A stretch of 64,000 bases of DNA from Pleurocapsa minor GSE-CHR-MK 17-07R (GTDB lineage Bacteria > Chloroflexota > Anaerolineae > Aggregatilineales > Phototrophicaceae): contig JAHHHY010000013.1 in NCBI GenBank assembly GCA_019359125.1, positions 1 through 64,000 of the forward strand, read 5' to 3'. Position numbers and translations under genes: made by a program. The notes under the pieces are model-generated. The model was not told the origin of the DNA. It searched no databases and saw only the letters and a program-made list of their open reading frames with translations. Positions 6,500 to 15,631 of the stretch are shown here, piece after piece (within the stretch, counting starts at the first letter, position 1; each line of letters begins with the position of its first letter).

Positions 6500-9007
6500 A
6501 TGTTGTCCGACACGCAGGCCGCCGCACCGCAGATGACGCGCCGCGAGCTGGAGATTCTTGCGTTCCTGGCCGAAGGCATGACCAACACTGAAATAGCCGA
6601 GCGCACCGGGCTGACGCTGCACACCGTCAAGTGGTACCTGAAAGAAATCTTCAGCAAGCTGCATGTCAGCAACCGCACCCAGGCCGCGCAAAAGCTGCGT
6701 CAGATGCGCGCATCCCCGCCCGCCCCGCTGGCCGGTCACAGCGCAACGGGCCTGCCCGCATCGCTGCTGCTCAGCCCATTGGTGGGGCGCGAACGCGAGC
6801 TGCACGACCTGATGGCGCTGCTGTCTGACAGCCAGGTGCGCCAGATCACCGTGTATGGCATCGGAGGCATCGGCAAGACGCATCTGGCGGTGGAGGCAGC
6901 GCGTCAGTTCATCTCCCCTGAACGGCGCATCGTGTTTGCCTCGCTGGCGCGGCTGGATGCATCCGGTGATCCGCTGGCGGCTGTCGCCACCGCGCTGAAA
7001 TTGCCCACGGGCTTGTCCGCCGATCCCCTGCAAGACCTGCGCGCCTTTTTCCACGAACAGCCCGCCCTGCTCATCCTCGACAGCTTTGAACATCTGGATG
7101 CCAGCAGCACCCGCATCACCGACCTGCTGGCGCAGACCGACCAGCTCACCATCCTGGTGACGGCGCGCCAGGCCCTGCACCTGCAAGGCGAAGTGCTGTT
7201 TCCGCTGGAGGGGCTGGCCCTGCCTGCTCATCCAGGGGCCGAGGCGCGCGCAGCCTCGCCGGCGGCCCAGCTTTTTGTGCAGCGTGCCCGCGCATTCCAG
7301 GCGGGTTTCACGCCGGATGCAGCGCAATTGCACGAGATTGCCCTGATCTGCAGTATGGTCAACGGCATGCCACTGGCAATTGAGCTGGCTGCTGGCTGGA
7401 TCGGCATGCTGGACCTGCGTCAGATTCGCGAGCGCATCGCGCAGAATATCGACTTTTTATCCACCGAGGCGCGTGACCGCGAGCCGCGCCATCGCAGCAT
7501 CCGCGCCGTTTTTGACTGGTCATGGGCGCTGCTGAGCGCCAGCGAACGGCACATTCTGGTCGGGCTGTCGGTCTTCAGCGACAGCTTCACGCTGGAGGCC
7601 GCCGAGATCGTGACCGGCGCGGATCCGCGCGCGCTGAAGCGCCTGGTCTACAAGGCGCTGATTCAGCGCTCTGGCGAGGCGCGTTTCATGATGCAGAACC
7701 TGCTGCGCCAGTTTGTCAGTGAGACGCCGGAATGCCTGCCAGACCTGCTGGATGGCTTTCGGCGGCGCCACGCAGAATACTATCTGGGCTTTGCTGCGCG
7801 CGAATCCAACCGGCTGGCGCTGACGCTCGATATCAGCCTGCTGCCCGCCATGCACGCTGAGCAGGCCCACATGGTGGCAGGCTGGCAGTACGCGCTCAGC
7901 CACGGCCTGTATGACCTGCTGCTGCACGCGGCGTCTGGCGGGTGCTACACCGACCTGGCGAATATCTGGCATGAATGCGACGTCATTTATGCGGAGACGC
8001 TGACGCATATCAGCGAGGCCGCACAGCCCATTCTGGCAGGCCGCCTGTACTGGTATCGCGCGCTGTTTGCATTGCGCGCGCGCCGCCCGGACATGATGGC
8101 CTACGCCGAAAAGTGCATCGCCCTGCTGGCCGATGCGCCCGACATGCAGTATCAGTTTGAGGCGGGCTGCGCGGCTGTCCTGCTCACGCTGGGTCTGGCG
8201 CAGGACGGCCAGGCGCCCGACGTGCTGGAGCCACGCCTGCGCCAGGCTGATGCGCTGGCGGAGCAGATTCAGGCGACTGGCGGCAATTTGTATCTGGAGC
8301 TGATCGCCCGCGCTGTCCGCCCGACGATCGCCTTCCTGCGCGGAGACATGGCGGCGACCGCCAGCGCCGGCGAGGCGTTCTTCCGCTGGCTGCCACCGCA
8401 CGTCACCTGGCATGTCGGCTTCCTGCATGTCAATATGGGCGAGTGTTACCTGGCGCTGGGCGACCCCGCACGTGCGCTGGTCCATTTCGAGCGCGCTTAC
8501 ACCGTGGGCATCGCATCAGGCGACACCCTGGCCGTGCTGGCCTCGGCTTATTTCCGCAGTCTGCATGGGCTCCAGCCTGACGCTTTCGACATTGGCGCGC
8601 ACATGCAGCTGGTGGATGCGCTGCTGCCGCAAACGGGCGCAAACGCATTAATTGGTGCACACACCCTGTGGTATTTCGCGGGGACGCTGCTGCTGCGCGG
8701 CCAAACAATACATGCGCAGCGTAATCTGCTGGCCTGCCTGCTGCTGGCCCAGCGCCAGAACGATCCATCTGTGCTGGCTAAATTCATCGGCAGGGCGGTC
8801 AATGCGCTGGCCGCGCCAAACCCACGGGCCGCCGCTGCGCTGGTGGGGCTGGCCGAGTCTGCCAGCTGGCCGGTGCCGGTTCACCAGGCGTTTCACGCCA
8901 CCATCAGCAGCACCCGTCTCCACCTGCCCCTCGACAGCCATGCCGCACAGCACGCTGCGCCTGCCGGGATTGCCGATGCCCTGGCAGATATCCTGCTCGC
9001 CCGCTAA
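6500..9007 (+). CDS. LuxR-type HTH / NB-ARC ATPase / TPR regulator
   Basis: The 835-aa protein is read from the ATG at 6500, nine bases after AGGAAGG; a frame open to 6062 has no support upstream. Residues ~12-70 are a LuxR HTH (TRRELEILAFLAEGMTNTEIA...VKWYLKEIFSKL). Residues ~90-400 are a STAND/NB-ARC ATPase with Walker A GIGGIGKT (~119-126) and Walker B LLILDSFEHLD. The rest is helical with TPR-like repeats. STAND regulators bind ATP and a signal, oligomerise and act on DNA. Here the HTH is N-terminal rather than C-terminal as in MalT. The signal and targets are unknown. Confidence 0.8.
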   Translation: MLSDTQAAAPQMTRRELEILAFLAEGMTNTEIAERTGLTLHTVKWYLKEIFSKLHVSNRTQAAQKLRQMRASPPAPLAGHSATGLPASLLLSPLVGRERELHDLMALLSDSQVRQITVYGIGGIGKTHLAVEAARQFISPERRIVFASLARLDASGDPLAAVATALKLPTGLSADPLQDLRAFFHEQPALLILDSFEHLDASSTRITDLLAQTDQLTILVTARQALHLQGEVLFPLEGLALPAHPGAEARAASPAAQLFVQRARAFQAGFTPDAAQLHEIALICSMVNGMPLAIELAAGWIGMLDLRQIRERIAQNIDFLSTEARDREPRHRSIRAVFDWSWALLSASERHILVGLSVFSDSFTLEAAEIVTGADPRALKRLVYKALIQRSGEARFMMQNLLRQFVSETPECLPDLLDGFRRRHAEYYLGFAARESNRLALTLDISLLPAMHAEQAHMVAGWQYALSHGLYDLLLHAASGGCYTDLANIWHECDVIYAETLTHISEAAQPILAGRLYWYRALFALRARRPDMMAYAEKCIALLADAPDMQYQFEAGCAAVLLTLGLAQDGQAPDVLEPRLRQADALAEQIQATGGNLYLELIARAVRPTIAFLRGDMAATASAGEAFFRWLPPHVTWHVGFLHVNMGECYLALGDPARALVHFERAYTVGIASGDTLAVLASAYFRSLHGLQPDAFDIGAHMQLVDALLPQTGANALIGAHTLWYFAGTLLLRGQTIHAQRNLLACLLLAQRQNDPSVLAKFIGRAVNALAAPNPRAAAALVGLAESASWPVPVHQAFHATISSTRLHLPLDSHAAQHAAPAGIADALADILLAR

Positions 9008-9116
9008 GCCGATGCCATCCCCACCCTGCCGCTGACTGACCCTGCATGAATTGTTAGTGTGGGTCTCATATGCCGGATGTACAATGCGTGGTGTCCCTGC
9101 AACCGGAGTGCCTGAC

Positions 9117-10373
9117 GTGCCCATTCGTTCCGTCGCCATGATCTCATTTCACACCTGCCCGCTGGCGTCCCAGGAGGGCAAGGAAACCGGCGGCATGAAT
9201 GTGTATGTGCTGGAATTATCGAAACAGCTCTCGCGCATGGGCATCGCCGTCGACGTGTTCACGCGCAGCCAGGACGACGATCAGCCGCATGTCGTGCAGG
9301 TCGACCCGCTGTTCCGCGTGATTCACGTGCCTGCCGGGCCGGAAAGCCCGGTCCCCAAGAAGCAGCTCGCGCAGCATCTGCCCGAATTCGTGCGCAACAC
9401 GCTGGCGTTTATCGCCGAACAAGGCGCGCACTATGACGTCATGCACTGCCATTATTACCTGTCCGGGCTGGCCGGGCTGGATATCGTGAAGGCGCTGGCC
9501 TATCCGCTGCCCATCACGATGACCTTTCACACGCTGGCGCTGATGAAGAATCTGGTGGCGCGCAACGACAGCGAGTATGAAGATGTCCAGCGCGTGGAGG
9601 CCGAATACCGGCTGGTGCGCGAGGTGCAGCGCATCATCGCCCCCAGCGAGAGCGATATGGGCTATGTGCAGTATCTGTATCAGGCCCCGGCCGACAAAGT
9701 GGTCGTCATCCCGCCCGGCGTGGACCTGGCGCACTTTCGGCCCGTCCCGCGTGACCAGGCGAAAGCCGCGCTGGGCATGGACGACTGTTCGCGCCATATC
9801 CTGTTCTGCGGGCGCATCGAGCCGCTGAAGGGCATCGATTCGCTGCTGTATGCGCTCAAAATCATGCGCGAGCGCCGCCCGGACCTGGGCGTATGCCTGT
9901 GGATCATCGGCGGGGATATCTCGCAGCCGAAAGAACAGTGGTCCAAAGAGCTGCAAAAGCTGGAGCGCCTGCGCGCGCTGCTGAAGCTGGACAGCGTGGT
10001 GCATTTCGCTGGGCAGCAGCAGCAGGACGTGCTGCCCACCTACTACAGCGCCGCCGATGTCGTCGTCATGCCGTCGCACTACGAGTCGTTTGGCATGGTG
10101 GCGGCCGAGGCGATGGCCTGCGGCACGCCGGTCATCACCACCAACGTGGCCGGCATTTCCAGCCTGATCGATGAAAAGCACGAATTACTGATCACCTCGG
10201 TGAATAATCCGCTGCTGCTGGCCACGCAGGTCGAGCTGCTGCTGACCGACACGGCCAAACGCGCCCAGATCAGCCGCAATGTGCTGCGCAAGGTGAAAGA
10301 CCTGAACTGGCGCACGATCGCCAGCCAGATTGTATCCGTCTACGAGGAAACCCTGATTCATGACCCCCAGTGA
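9117..10373 (+). CDS. GT4-family glycosyltransferase (MshA / sucrose-synthase-like)
   Basis: The 418-aa enzyme starts at the GTG at 9117 after ACCGGAG (an in-frame ATG at 9138 is the alternative). It has the GT-B fold marks of this group: the N-terminal loop CPLASQEGKETGGMNVYV, the acceptor-side HCHYYLSG, the nucleotide-sugar-side FCGRIEPLKGID and the E-x7-E motif ESFGMVAAEAMACGTPV. Relatives make mycothiol precursors, sucrose phosphate or other glycosides from UDP-sugars; the substrate cannot be decided here. The stop overlaps the next gene by 14 nt, implying coupling with the phosphatase, as in sugar-phosphate pathways. Confidence 0.8.
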   Translation: MPIRSVAMISFHTCPLASQEGKETGGMNVYVLELSKQLSRMGIAVDVFTRSQDDDQPHVVQVDPLFRVIHVPAGPESPVPKKQLAQHLPEFVRNTLAFIAEQGAHYDVMHCHYYLSGLAGLDIVKALAYPLPITMTFHTLALMKNLVARNDSEYEDVQRVEAEYRLVREVQRIIAPSESDMGYVQYLYQAPADKVVVIPPGVDLAHFRPVPRDQAKAALGMDDCSRHILFCGRIEPLKGIDSLLYALKIMRERRPDLGVCLWIIGGDISQPKEQWSKELQKLERLRALLKLDSVVHFAGQQQQDVLPTYYSAADVVVMPSHYESFGMVAAEAMACGTPVITTNVAGISSLIDEKHELLITSVNNPLLLATQVELLLTDTAKRAQISRNVLRKVKDLNWRTIASQIVSVYEETLIHDPQ

Positions 10374-10851
10374 CCGCACCTGGCATATTTTTCGTCACGG
10401 GCTGGCCACCCACAGCAGGACTGGCTATGGCGACCGCATCCTGACGGCCGAAGTGCTGCCCGAAGGCATCCCCCCCATCCGCACGATTGGCAAATATCTG
10501 GTCAATGTGCCGTATGACTTTGGCGCACGGTCAGAGCTGATCCGCTGCCGCCAGACGGCCGATATCGTCACCGAGCTGACGGGCAGGCCGTTCACCGTCG
10601 ATACGCGCCTGAACGAACAGATCGACGAGTCGTTTGAGGCCGTGCGCGACCGCGTGCGCGCCTTCGTGGACGAGATGCAGGCGTCGCCCCATCAGCATAT
10701 CTGGATCTGCACGCACGGGGCGATCATCGCCGCGCTGAAGCACCTGATCACGACGGGGGCATTCTCTCGCGCCAATGAGAACGACTACACCCAGCCGGGC
10801 GAGCTGCTGGTGATTCAGGGCGGCGCGGCCAGCGTGATGCGCTTCGCTTGA
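10360..10851 (+). CDS. Histidine phosphatase family protein
   Basis: The 163-aa protein has the catalytic RHG near the N-terminus (WHIFRHGLATHS), a second conserved Arg in SELIRCRQTADIV and the later His in WICTHGAIIAAL. These are the parts of the phosphoglycerate-mutase-like fold that phosphorylate and dephosphorylate a histidine. The gene overlaps the glycosyltransferase by 14 nt, so it may remove phosphate from a product of that enzyme; this is inference. The expected Glu of mutases is not obvious, favouring a phosphatase. Confidence 0.75.
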   Translation: MTPSDRTWHIFRHGLATHSRTGYGDRILTAEVLPEGIPPIRTIGKYLVNVPYDFGARSELIRCRQTADIVTELTGRPFTVDTRLNEQIDESFEAVRDRVRAFVDEMQASPHQHIWICTHGAIIAALKHLITTGAFSRANENDYTQPGELLVIQGGAASVMRFA

Positions 10852-10911
10852 TGTCTCACCCGTGCGCAAAGCCTTAACAATCCGCGGCCTGTTTGTGAAG
10901 CGCAATTTGCG

Positions 10912-10926
10912 TATACTGGAAAAATT
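10912..10926 (+). promoter_or_regulatory. Possible -10 element for the second phosphatase
   Basis: TATACT at 10912-10917 lies 43 bases before the preferred ATG at 10960, in a short gap after the previous gene. No clear -35 hexamer is at the right distance. A start at 10927 would make the message leaderless. Confidence 0.35.
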
Positions 10927-10959
10927 ATGCCTGTTGAGTCCGCACCTGAAGGTCTGCCG

Positions 10960-11433
10960 ATGCGTTTGTATTTTTTCCGCCATGCCGAAGCGCAGCCACA
11001 CGAGCTGGCGCTGCCTGACGCCGAGCGGCGGCTGACCAATCGCGGCATCGTGCGCACGCATCACGCGGCCAAATTCCTGCACGCGGTCGATGTCGAGCTG
11101 ACGCGCCTGTATTCCAGCCCGCTCATCCGCGCGCGCCAGACCGCCGACATCCTCGGACAGGCCTTCTCGGTCGCCGTGCAGGTGCGCGACGAGCTGAATT
11201 TCGGCTTTGATGCCGCGCGCGTGGAGACGCTCACCCGCGACCTGGGGCCGAATGACCACGTCATGTTTGTCGGCCACGAGCCCAGCTTCAGCCTGGTGAT
11301 TCAGGAGCTGACCGGCGCCGACTGCGAGGTCAAGCGCGGCGGCATGGCCCGCGTCGATATCATCGACTATCAGCCGATGCGCGGCCGCCTGGTGTGGCTG
11401 CTCACCCCCAAACTTTTCGATGTACTCTCGTAA
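10960..11433 (+). CDS. sixA: SixA-like phosphohistidine phosphatase
   Basis: The 157-aa protein begins MRLYFFRHAEAQPHELALPD. The RHA[EG] catalytic motif, LTNRGI, LYSSPLIRARQTADIL and MFVGHEPSF match SixA, a small single-domain phosphatase that removes phosphate from phosphohistidine in signalling proteins. The ATG at 10960 follows GAAGG; an in-frame ATG at 10927 would add 11 residues. It is not fused to the neighbouring phosphatase and is more SixA-like than that gene. Its target histidine kinase or HPt protein is not evident nearby. Confidence 0.75.
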   Translation: MRLYFFRHAEAQPHELALPDAERRLTNRGIVRTHHAAKFLHAVDVELTRLYSSPLIRARQTADILGQAFSVAVQVRDELNFGFDAARVETLTRDLGPNDHVMFVGHEPSFSLVIQELTGADCEVKRGGMARVDIIDYQPMRGRLVWLLTPKLFDVLS

Positions 11434-11494
11434 CGCGGTACACTGATAGCCAGTAACCCTGCGCGCAGTGTGTGGCAAAACAAGAGGCAATCTG

Positions 11495-11923
11495 ATGAAT
11501 ACTCCCGTGAACGCGGTCAAAGAACAATTCGTAGGGTCGTGGGAACTGGTCGCAGATGCAACGCTGCGCCGGGACGGCACTTCTGCTGGCACCTATGGCG
11601 ACAAGCCGGTCGGCGTGCTGCTGTATCAGCCCAATGGCTGGATGAGCGTGCAGGTGATGCGCCGCAACCGCCGCAGCGGCATTTCGATGAACAGCATTCA
11701 CACGGCGCGCACCGAATTCATGGGCTATTTCGGCACCTTTGTCGTCAATGCGGATGCCGGCACCGTCACCCATTTCGTCATCGGCAGCTCTTTTCCCGCC
11801 TACGTCAACACGCAGCAGCTGCGGCGCTACACCTTCGAGGATGATGGCGCTACGCTGATCCTTGAAGCGGATGCGTCGGCGGAAGGCCATCTGAAGCGCA
11901 CGCTGACCTGGCGCCGGGCATAG
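11495..11923 (+). CDS. Lipocalin-like domain protein
   Basis: The 142-aa protein contains FVGSWELVADATLRRDG, GVLLYQPNGWMSVQVMRR and FMGYFGTFVVNADAGTVTHFV. This is the pattern of the lipocalin-like family Pfam calls Lipocalin_5, a small beta barrel found in bacteria and fungi, sometimes in secondary-metabolite clusters. It has no signal peptide. It starts at ATG 11495 after AGAGG. It is followed after 3 nt by the protease gene, so the two are probably co-transcribed. The ligand is unknown. Confidence 0.65.
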   Translation: MNTPVNAVKEQFVGSWELVADATLRRDGTSAGTYGDKPVGVLLYQPNGWMSVQVMRRNRRSGISMNSIHTARTEFMGYFGTFVVNADAGTVTHFVIGSSFPAYVNTQQLRRYTFEDDGATLILEADASAEGHLKRTLTWRRA

Positions 11924-11926
11924 CGC

Positions 11927-13699
11927 GTGGCCGACAAGCGATCCTTCCCCGCAAAGCTGCTCAGGAAACTGCTGCGCCGCCTGAATCCCTTCCGGGCGCT
12001 GGGCCGGGCGCGCCTGTCGCTGGTCAACCGGCGACGGCTGCGCCACAAAGACCTTGATGTAATTATGCTCACGCTGGCGGGGACGATTCCCGCCACGCCA
12101 GAGCCGCGCGGGTTTGTGCAGCGGCGTTTGTTCGGCCCGGCGCCGCTCAGCCTGTGGCAGCTGGAAACCATCTTCGACCAGATCGCGCATGACCCACGCC
12201 CCAAAACGATTGTGCTGACGCTGCGCGGGCTGGCGATGCCGCTGGCCGACCTGCAAACGCTGCGCGGGATGATGCTGCGCCTGAAAGCACGCGGCAAGCG
12301 CATCGTGTGCTACGCGCAGGGCTACGACAACACGGCCTATTATCTGGCCAGCATCGCCGATGAAATTCTGCTTCAGCCCACCGCCGACTTTGCTGTGACC
12401 GGCCTGCAAAGCGAAGCCTTCTTCCTGAAAGACCTGCTCGCCCAGGCAGGCGTGTCGGTCGACGTGATCGCCATCTCGCCGTACAAAAGCGCCTTCGAGC
12501 AGGTCGCGGCCAGCGCCATGTCCGACGAGAGCCGGGCGCAGGTGAACTGGCTGCTCGATTCGCGCTACGACCAGCTCGTGCGCGGGATGGCCGAAGGACG
12601 CAAAAAGTCGCCTGACGACATCCGGGCCATGATCGACAGCGCGCCCTGTCACGACACGCAGGCGCTGGAAAGCGGCTTTGTCGACGGGCTGTGCTATGAA
12701 GACGAACTCCCCACCCGGCTGGGCGTCAAACGGCTGGTGCGCTGGGACGAGGCGCGCCGCAAGCTGATTCGTCAGCCGCGTAAACAGGCGGGGCCGAAGC
12801 GCGTCGCGGTGCTGACCGTGGCCGGGCTGATGGTGCCCGGCGAAAGCGGCGGCGCGCCTGGCGATATCCCCCTCCCCATACCAGTCCCGCTGCTGGGCGA
12901 AGACCGCGCTGGCGATGCGACCGTGGTGCGGCAGGTGCGCGCCCTGCTCAAAGACGAAAGCATCGGCGCAGTCGTGCTGATGATCGACAGCGGCGGCGGC
13001 GCGGTGACGGCGGCGGCCCACATGGGCGCGGCGCTCGACACCCTGGCAACGCATGTGCCACTGGTGGCATACATGAACGGCGTGGCGGCCAGCGGCGGCT
13101 ACTGGATCGCGACCAGCGCGGCGCATATCATCGCCCAGCCGGGCACGATCACCGGCAGCATCGGCGTGATTACGGCCAAGCCGAACACGCAGACGCTGTT
13201 CGACAAGCTGCATGTAACCACGGCGCAGTTCAAGCGCGGGGCCAATGCCGACCTGTACAGCACGAACGTCCCGTTCAGCGAGGCGCAGCGGGCGCTGGTG
13301 CGCGATGGCGTGCTGTATGCCTATGACCTGTTTGTGAAACGCACAGCACAGAAACGCGGTCTGTCGGAAGCGGCAGTCGATGCGGTGGCAGGCGGGCGCG
13401 TGTGGACGGGCGAACAGGCCCTCAGCCACGGGCTGATCGATGGGCTGGGCGATCTGCGCGACGCGCTGGCGAAGGCCCGTGCGCTGGCGAAGCTGCCAGA
13501 CGACGCGCCGGTCGTGTTCTGGACGGACGACGACGCCCCGGCGCCCTCGGTCATCGAACGGGCAGGGCAGACGGCGCGGGCGTGGGCGGCAGGCCTGCTG
13601 CCAGCGGCCTGGCTGGGCCATCTGCTGACCAATGCGCGTGCCGTGGCCAGCGGGCAGGCGCAGGCGCTGCTGCCCTTCTGGCTGCGCGACGGCCTGTAA
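11927..13699 (+). CDS. sppA: Signal peptide peptidase SppA, 67-kDa type
   Basis: The 590-aa product starts with GTG 3 nt after the previous stop. It has two tandem Peptidase_S49 domains: residues ~40-270 and ~285-520. The catalytic Lys is in SPYKSAFEQ (~186) and the Ser in NGVAASGGYW (~388), the Ser/Lys dyad split between domains as in long SppA proteins. It cleaves signal-peptide remnants in the membrane. The usual N-terminal transmembrane anchor is weak here (the start is Arg/Lys-rich), and the C-terminus (residues ~540-590) is Ala-rich and amphipathic. Confidence 0.85.
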   Translation: MADKRSFPAKLLRKLLRRLNPFRALGRARLSLVNRRRLRHKDLDVIMLTLAGTIPATPEPRGFVQRRLFGPAPLSLWQLETIFDQIAHDPRPKTIVLTLRGLAMPLADLQTLRGMMLRLKARGKRIVCYAQGYDNTAYYLASIADEILLQPTADFAVTGLQSEAFFLKDLLAQAGVSVDVIAISPYKSAFEQVAASAMSDESRAQVNWLLDSRYDQLVRGMAEGRKKSPDDIRAMIDSAPCHDTQALESGFVDGLCYEDELPTRLGVKRLVRWDEARRKLIRQPRKQAGPKRVAVLTVAGLMVPGESGGAPGDIPLPIPVPLLGEDRAGDATVVRQVRALLKDESIGAVVLMIDSGGGAVTAAAHMGAALDTLATHVPLVAYMNGVAASGGYWIATSAAHIIAQPGTITGSIGVITAKPNTQTLFDKLHVTTAQFKRGANADLYSTNVPFSEAQRALVRDGVLYAYDLFVKRTAQKRGLSEAAVDAVAGGRVWTGEQALSHGLIDGLGDLRDALAKARALAKLPDDAPVVFWTDDDAPAPSVIERAGQTARAWAAGLLPAAWLGHLLTNARAVASGQAQALLPFWLRDGL

Positions 13700-13747
13700 C
13701 CCCTCTTGAGTCTGCCCGGCAAGGTGTGATACCATACCCTGACACAG

Positions 13748-13818
13748 TGGGGGATCGTCCAACGGCAGGACAGCGGACTTTGGATCCGTTAATCCTGGTT
13801 CGAATCCAGGTCCCCCAG
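13748..13818 (+). tRNA. tRNA-Gln (UUG)
   Basis: The acceptor arms tggggga (13748) and tccccca (13811-13817) pair fully, with discriminator G. The anticodon loop ctttgga gives UUG, decoding CAA as Gln. The T arm is cctggttcgaatccagg. CCA is not encoded (gca follows). A possible promoter is ttgagt / 18 nt / taccat just upstream. Its 3' half recurs at 15632. Confidence 0.95.
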
Positions 13819-13991
13819 CACGACTGGAGCTGATTCGAACAGCTTCCTGCAAAGCCGGCGAGCATATTCCTCCCCGGTTTTTTGTTTTCGGCAGCATCGG
13901 TGAATTTTCTCAGCGGTGCAGGGATAATACTGGGTACGTTCCCTTGACTTTCTTCCACAATGATACTCATGCATTTCTTAACACCTGGCGC

Positions 13992-14038
13992 TTGACAGAT
14001 ATCCCTCGTAAGGTCAATAATGATTGAGTACTCAGTCA
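13992..14038 (+). promoter_or_regulatory. Promoter and TetR operator 1
   Basis: TTGACA (13992-13997, consensus -35) is followed 18 bp later by AATAAT (14016-14021). The 18-bp palindrome TGATTGAGTACTCAGTCA (14021-14038) overlaps the -10 and start site. An almost identical site lies at 14648, between the regulator and the SDR gene. Together these are strong signs of autorepression by the TetR protein. Confidence 0.75.
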
Positions 14039-14053
14039 TATCTGGATGCATAC

Positions 14054-14632
14054 ATGACTACGCAAAACAAAAGCAAAGACAAGTACCAGGCAATTCTTGA
14101 CGCCTCTATTGAGAACTTCGCACGTCACGGCTTCTGGAACACGCCGACCGCGCAGATTGCGCGCACCGCCCGCATTGCAGACGGGACACTGTTCACGTAT
14201 TTTCGCACAAAAGACGATCTGATCATCGAGGTGTACCTGACGCTCAAGCGCGCTGTTGCCGCATACGTTATGGCAGACTTTGACCAGCAGCCGTCTATGC
14301 GCGACAGGCTGGCCCATATTTGGCACCGCTTTATCGAATGGGGCCTGAACCAGCCGTCGCATTTCATCGTGCTTCAGCAGATCACCACGTCCTACGCGCT
14401 GCCCGATGAGGTCAGGGCTCAGGGGAATGAACCCTTCGATGCAGTAAATGCTCTGGCGCTTGCCAGCATTGCCACAGGCCACATCAGAAACCTGCCAGTG
14501 GACTATGTAGCCGCCGTCATGAACAGCATGTCTGCGGCTACGGTGCAGCATATTCAGGCGGCACAGGGAGATCCAGCGGTCGATTACCCAGCTATTGGCT
14601 TTGAAATGTTCTGGAGAAGTATCAGCACCTAA
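14054..14632 (+). CDS. TetR/AcrR family repressor
   Basis: The 192-aa protein starts at the ATG at 14054 (TTQNKSKDKYQAILD); an upstream TTG at 14024 lies inside the operator and is rejected. The N-terminal HTH is ILDASIENFARHGFWNTPTAQIARTARIADGTLFTYFRTKDDLI. The C-terminal helical ligand domain is of ordinary length. It probably represses itself and the downstream dehydrogenase through the two 18-bp palindromes; the inducer is unknown. Base composition is somewhat less GC-rich than the neighbouring sppA. It lies inside the DNA bracketed by tRNA-Gln and its 3' copy. Confidence 0.85.
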   Translation: MTTQNKSKDKYQAILDASIENFARHGFWNTPTAQIARTARIADGTLFTYFRTKDDLIIEVYLTLKRAVAAYVMADFDQQPSMRDRLAHIWHRFIEWGLNQPSHFIVLQQITTSYALPDEVRAQGNEPFDAVNALALASIATGHIRNLPVDYVAAVMNSMSAATVQHIQAAQGDPAVDYPAIGFEMFWRSIST

Positions 14633-14647
14633 AAATTTATTCATGAA

Positions 14648-14665
14648 TGACTGACTACTCAGTCA
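14648..14665. promoter_or_regulatory. TetR operator 2
   Basis: TGACTGACTACTCAGTCA differs from operator 1 at two positions and is palindromic but for the centre. It sits between the repressor stop and the SDR start, so the dehydrogenase may have its own repressed promoter in addition to readthrough. Confidence 0.7.
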
Positions 14666-14701
14666 TTATTTCCGGTGTCAGACTTTTACAGGAGCAGAAA
14701 C

Positions 14702-15610
14702 ATGACCAGCAAGACCGTATTCATCACCGGGGCGTCATCTGGTATTGGCGCTGAGGCCGTCCGAATCTTCGCAGAAAAGGGCTGGAACGTCGCCGCTACG
14801 ATGCGCCGCGTCACCCCCGGACTATTTGGGGATTTGCCCAATGTGCGCGTCTTCACGCTTGATGTGACCGACTTCGACGCGGTAGATCAGGTCGCCAAAG
14901 CAACCATACGTGCTTTCGGCAGAATTGATGTCGTGGTCAACAACGCTGGCTATGCACAGTATGGCCCGCTGGAGCTGACCTCGATGGAACAGATTGAGGC
15001 GCAATATCGAACAAACGTGTTTGGCGTCATGAAGGTCATGAAGGCGTTCATTCCCCATTTTCGGGAAAACGGCGGTGGCACCTTCGTGAACGTCGCATCG
15101 CTCAGCGCCCGCATCGCATTCCCTGTTTTCGGCGTCTATTCCTCGTCAAAATGGGCTGTGGCGGGCATCTCGGAAGCGATGAACATCGAGCTGGCTCCGT
15201 TTGGCATTCGGGTGCGCACGGTGCTGCCTGGCACCCACGCATCGAATATATTCACCAAGATGGACCCAGCAAAAGAGGGCGACGCCAGCGTGTATGCGCC
15301 GTATGTGCGCAATTTCCTCAGCGCACACAAGGATGGCGTGGTAAATCATCCCTCGCGCGCGGCGCAAACCATCTACGATGCAGCCACCAGCGACGCCTGG
15401 GTCTTCGAGCGCACGGCGGGGCGCGATGCCAGTTTTCTGCTGACGATGCGGCGCTGGCTGTCTACCAGGCAGTGGTATCGCATGCAGGTCAATGGCTTGC
15501 TTCGGCCGCCCTCGCCCAGTTCGCTGCGTTTCCTCAGTTGGGTGACGCGAGGCACAGCGCGTGTCGAGACCGTGTCTGATCCCCGCCTTGAAGGGCAGGT
15601 GTCGACCTGA
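14702..15610 (+). CDS. SDR family NAD(P)-dependent oxidoreductase
   Basis: The 302-aa classical short-chain dehydrogenase has nucleotide motif TGASSGIGAEA near residue 10, NNAGYAQYG, catalytic Ser in VNVASLSAR and YSSSKWA (Tyr-x3-Lys). The ATG at 14702 follows AGGAG by 8 nt; an earlier in-frame start at 14675 lacks a ribosome site. It lies directly behind the TetR repressor and its second operator, so it is the likely regulated target. The reaction (oxidation or reduction of an alcohol/carbonyl compound) is known for the family; the substrate is not. Confidence 0.85.
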   Translation: MTSKTVFITGASSGIGAEAVRIFAEKGWNVAATMRRVTPGLFGDLPNVRVFTLDVTDFDAVDQVAKATIRAFGRIDVVVNNAGYAQYGPLELTSMEQIEAQYRTNVFGVMKVMKAFIPHFRENGGGTFVNVASLSARIAFPVFGVYSSSKWAVAGISEAMNIELAPFGIRVRTVLPGTHASNIFTKMDPAKEGDASVYAPYVRNFLSAHKDGVVNHPSRAAQTIYDAATSDAWVFERTAGRDASFLLTMRRWLSTRQWYRMQVNGLLRPPSPSSLRFLSWVTRGTARVETVSDPRLEGQVST

Positions 15611-15631
15611 CAATCCACACGCTCTGGATTC

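Noticed and set aside
11402-13897. 831-codon minus-strand open frame
   Set aside because: Antisense to the lipocalin-like and sppA genes and running through the tRNA; composition is that of a shadow.
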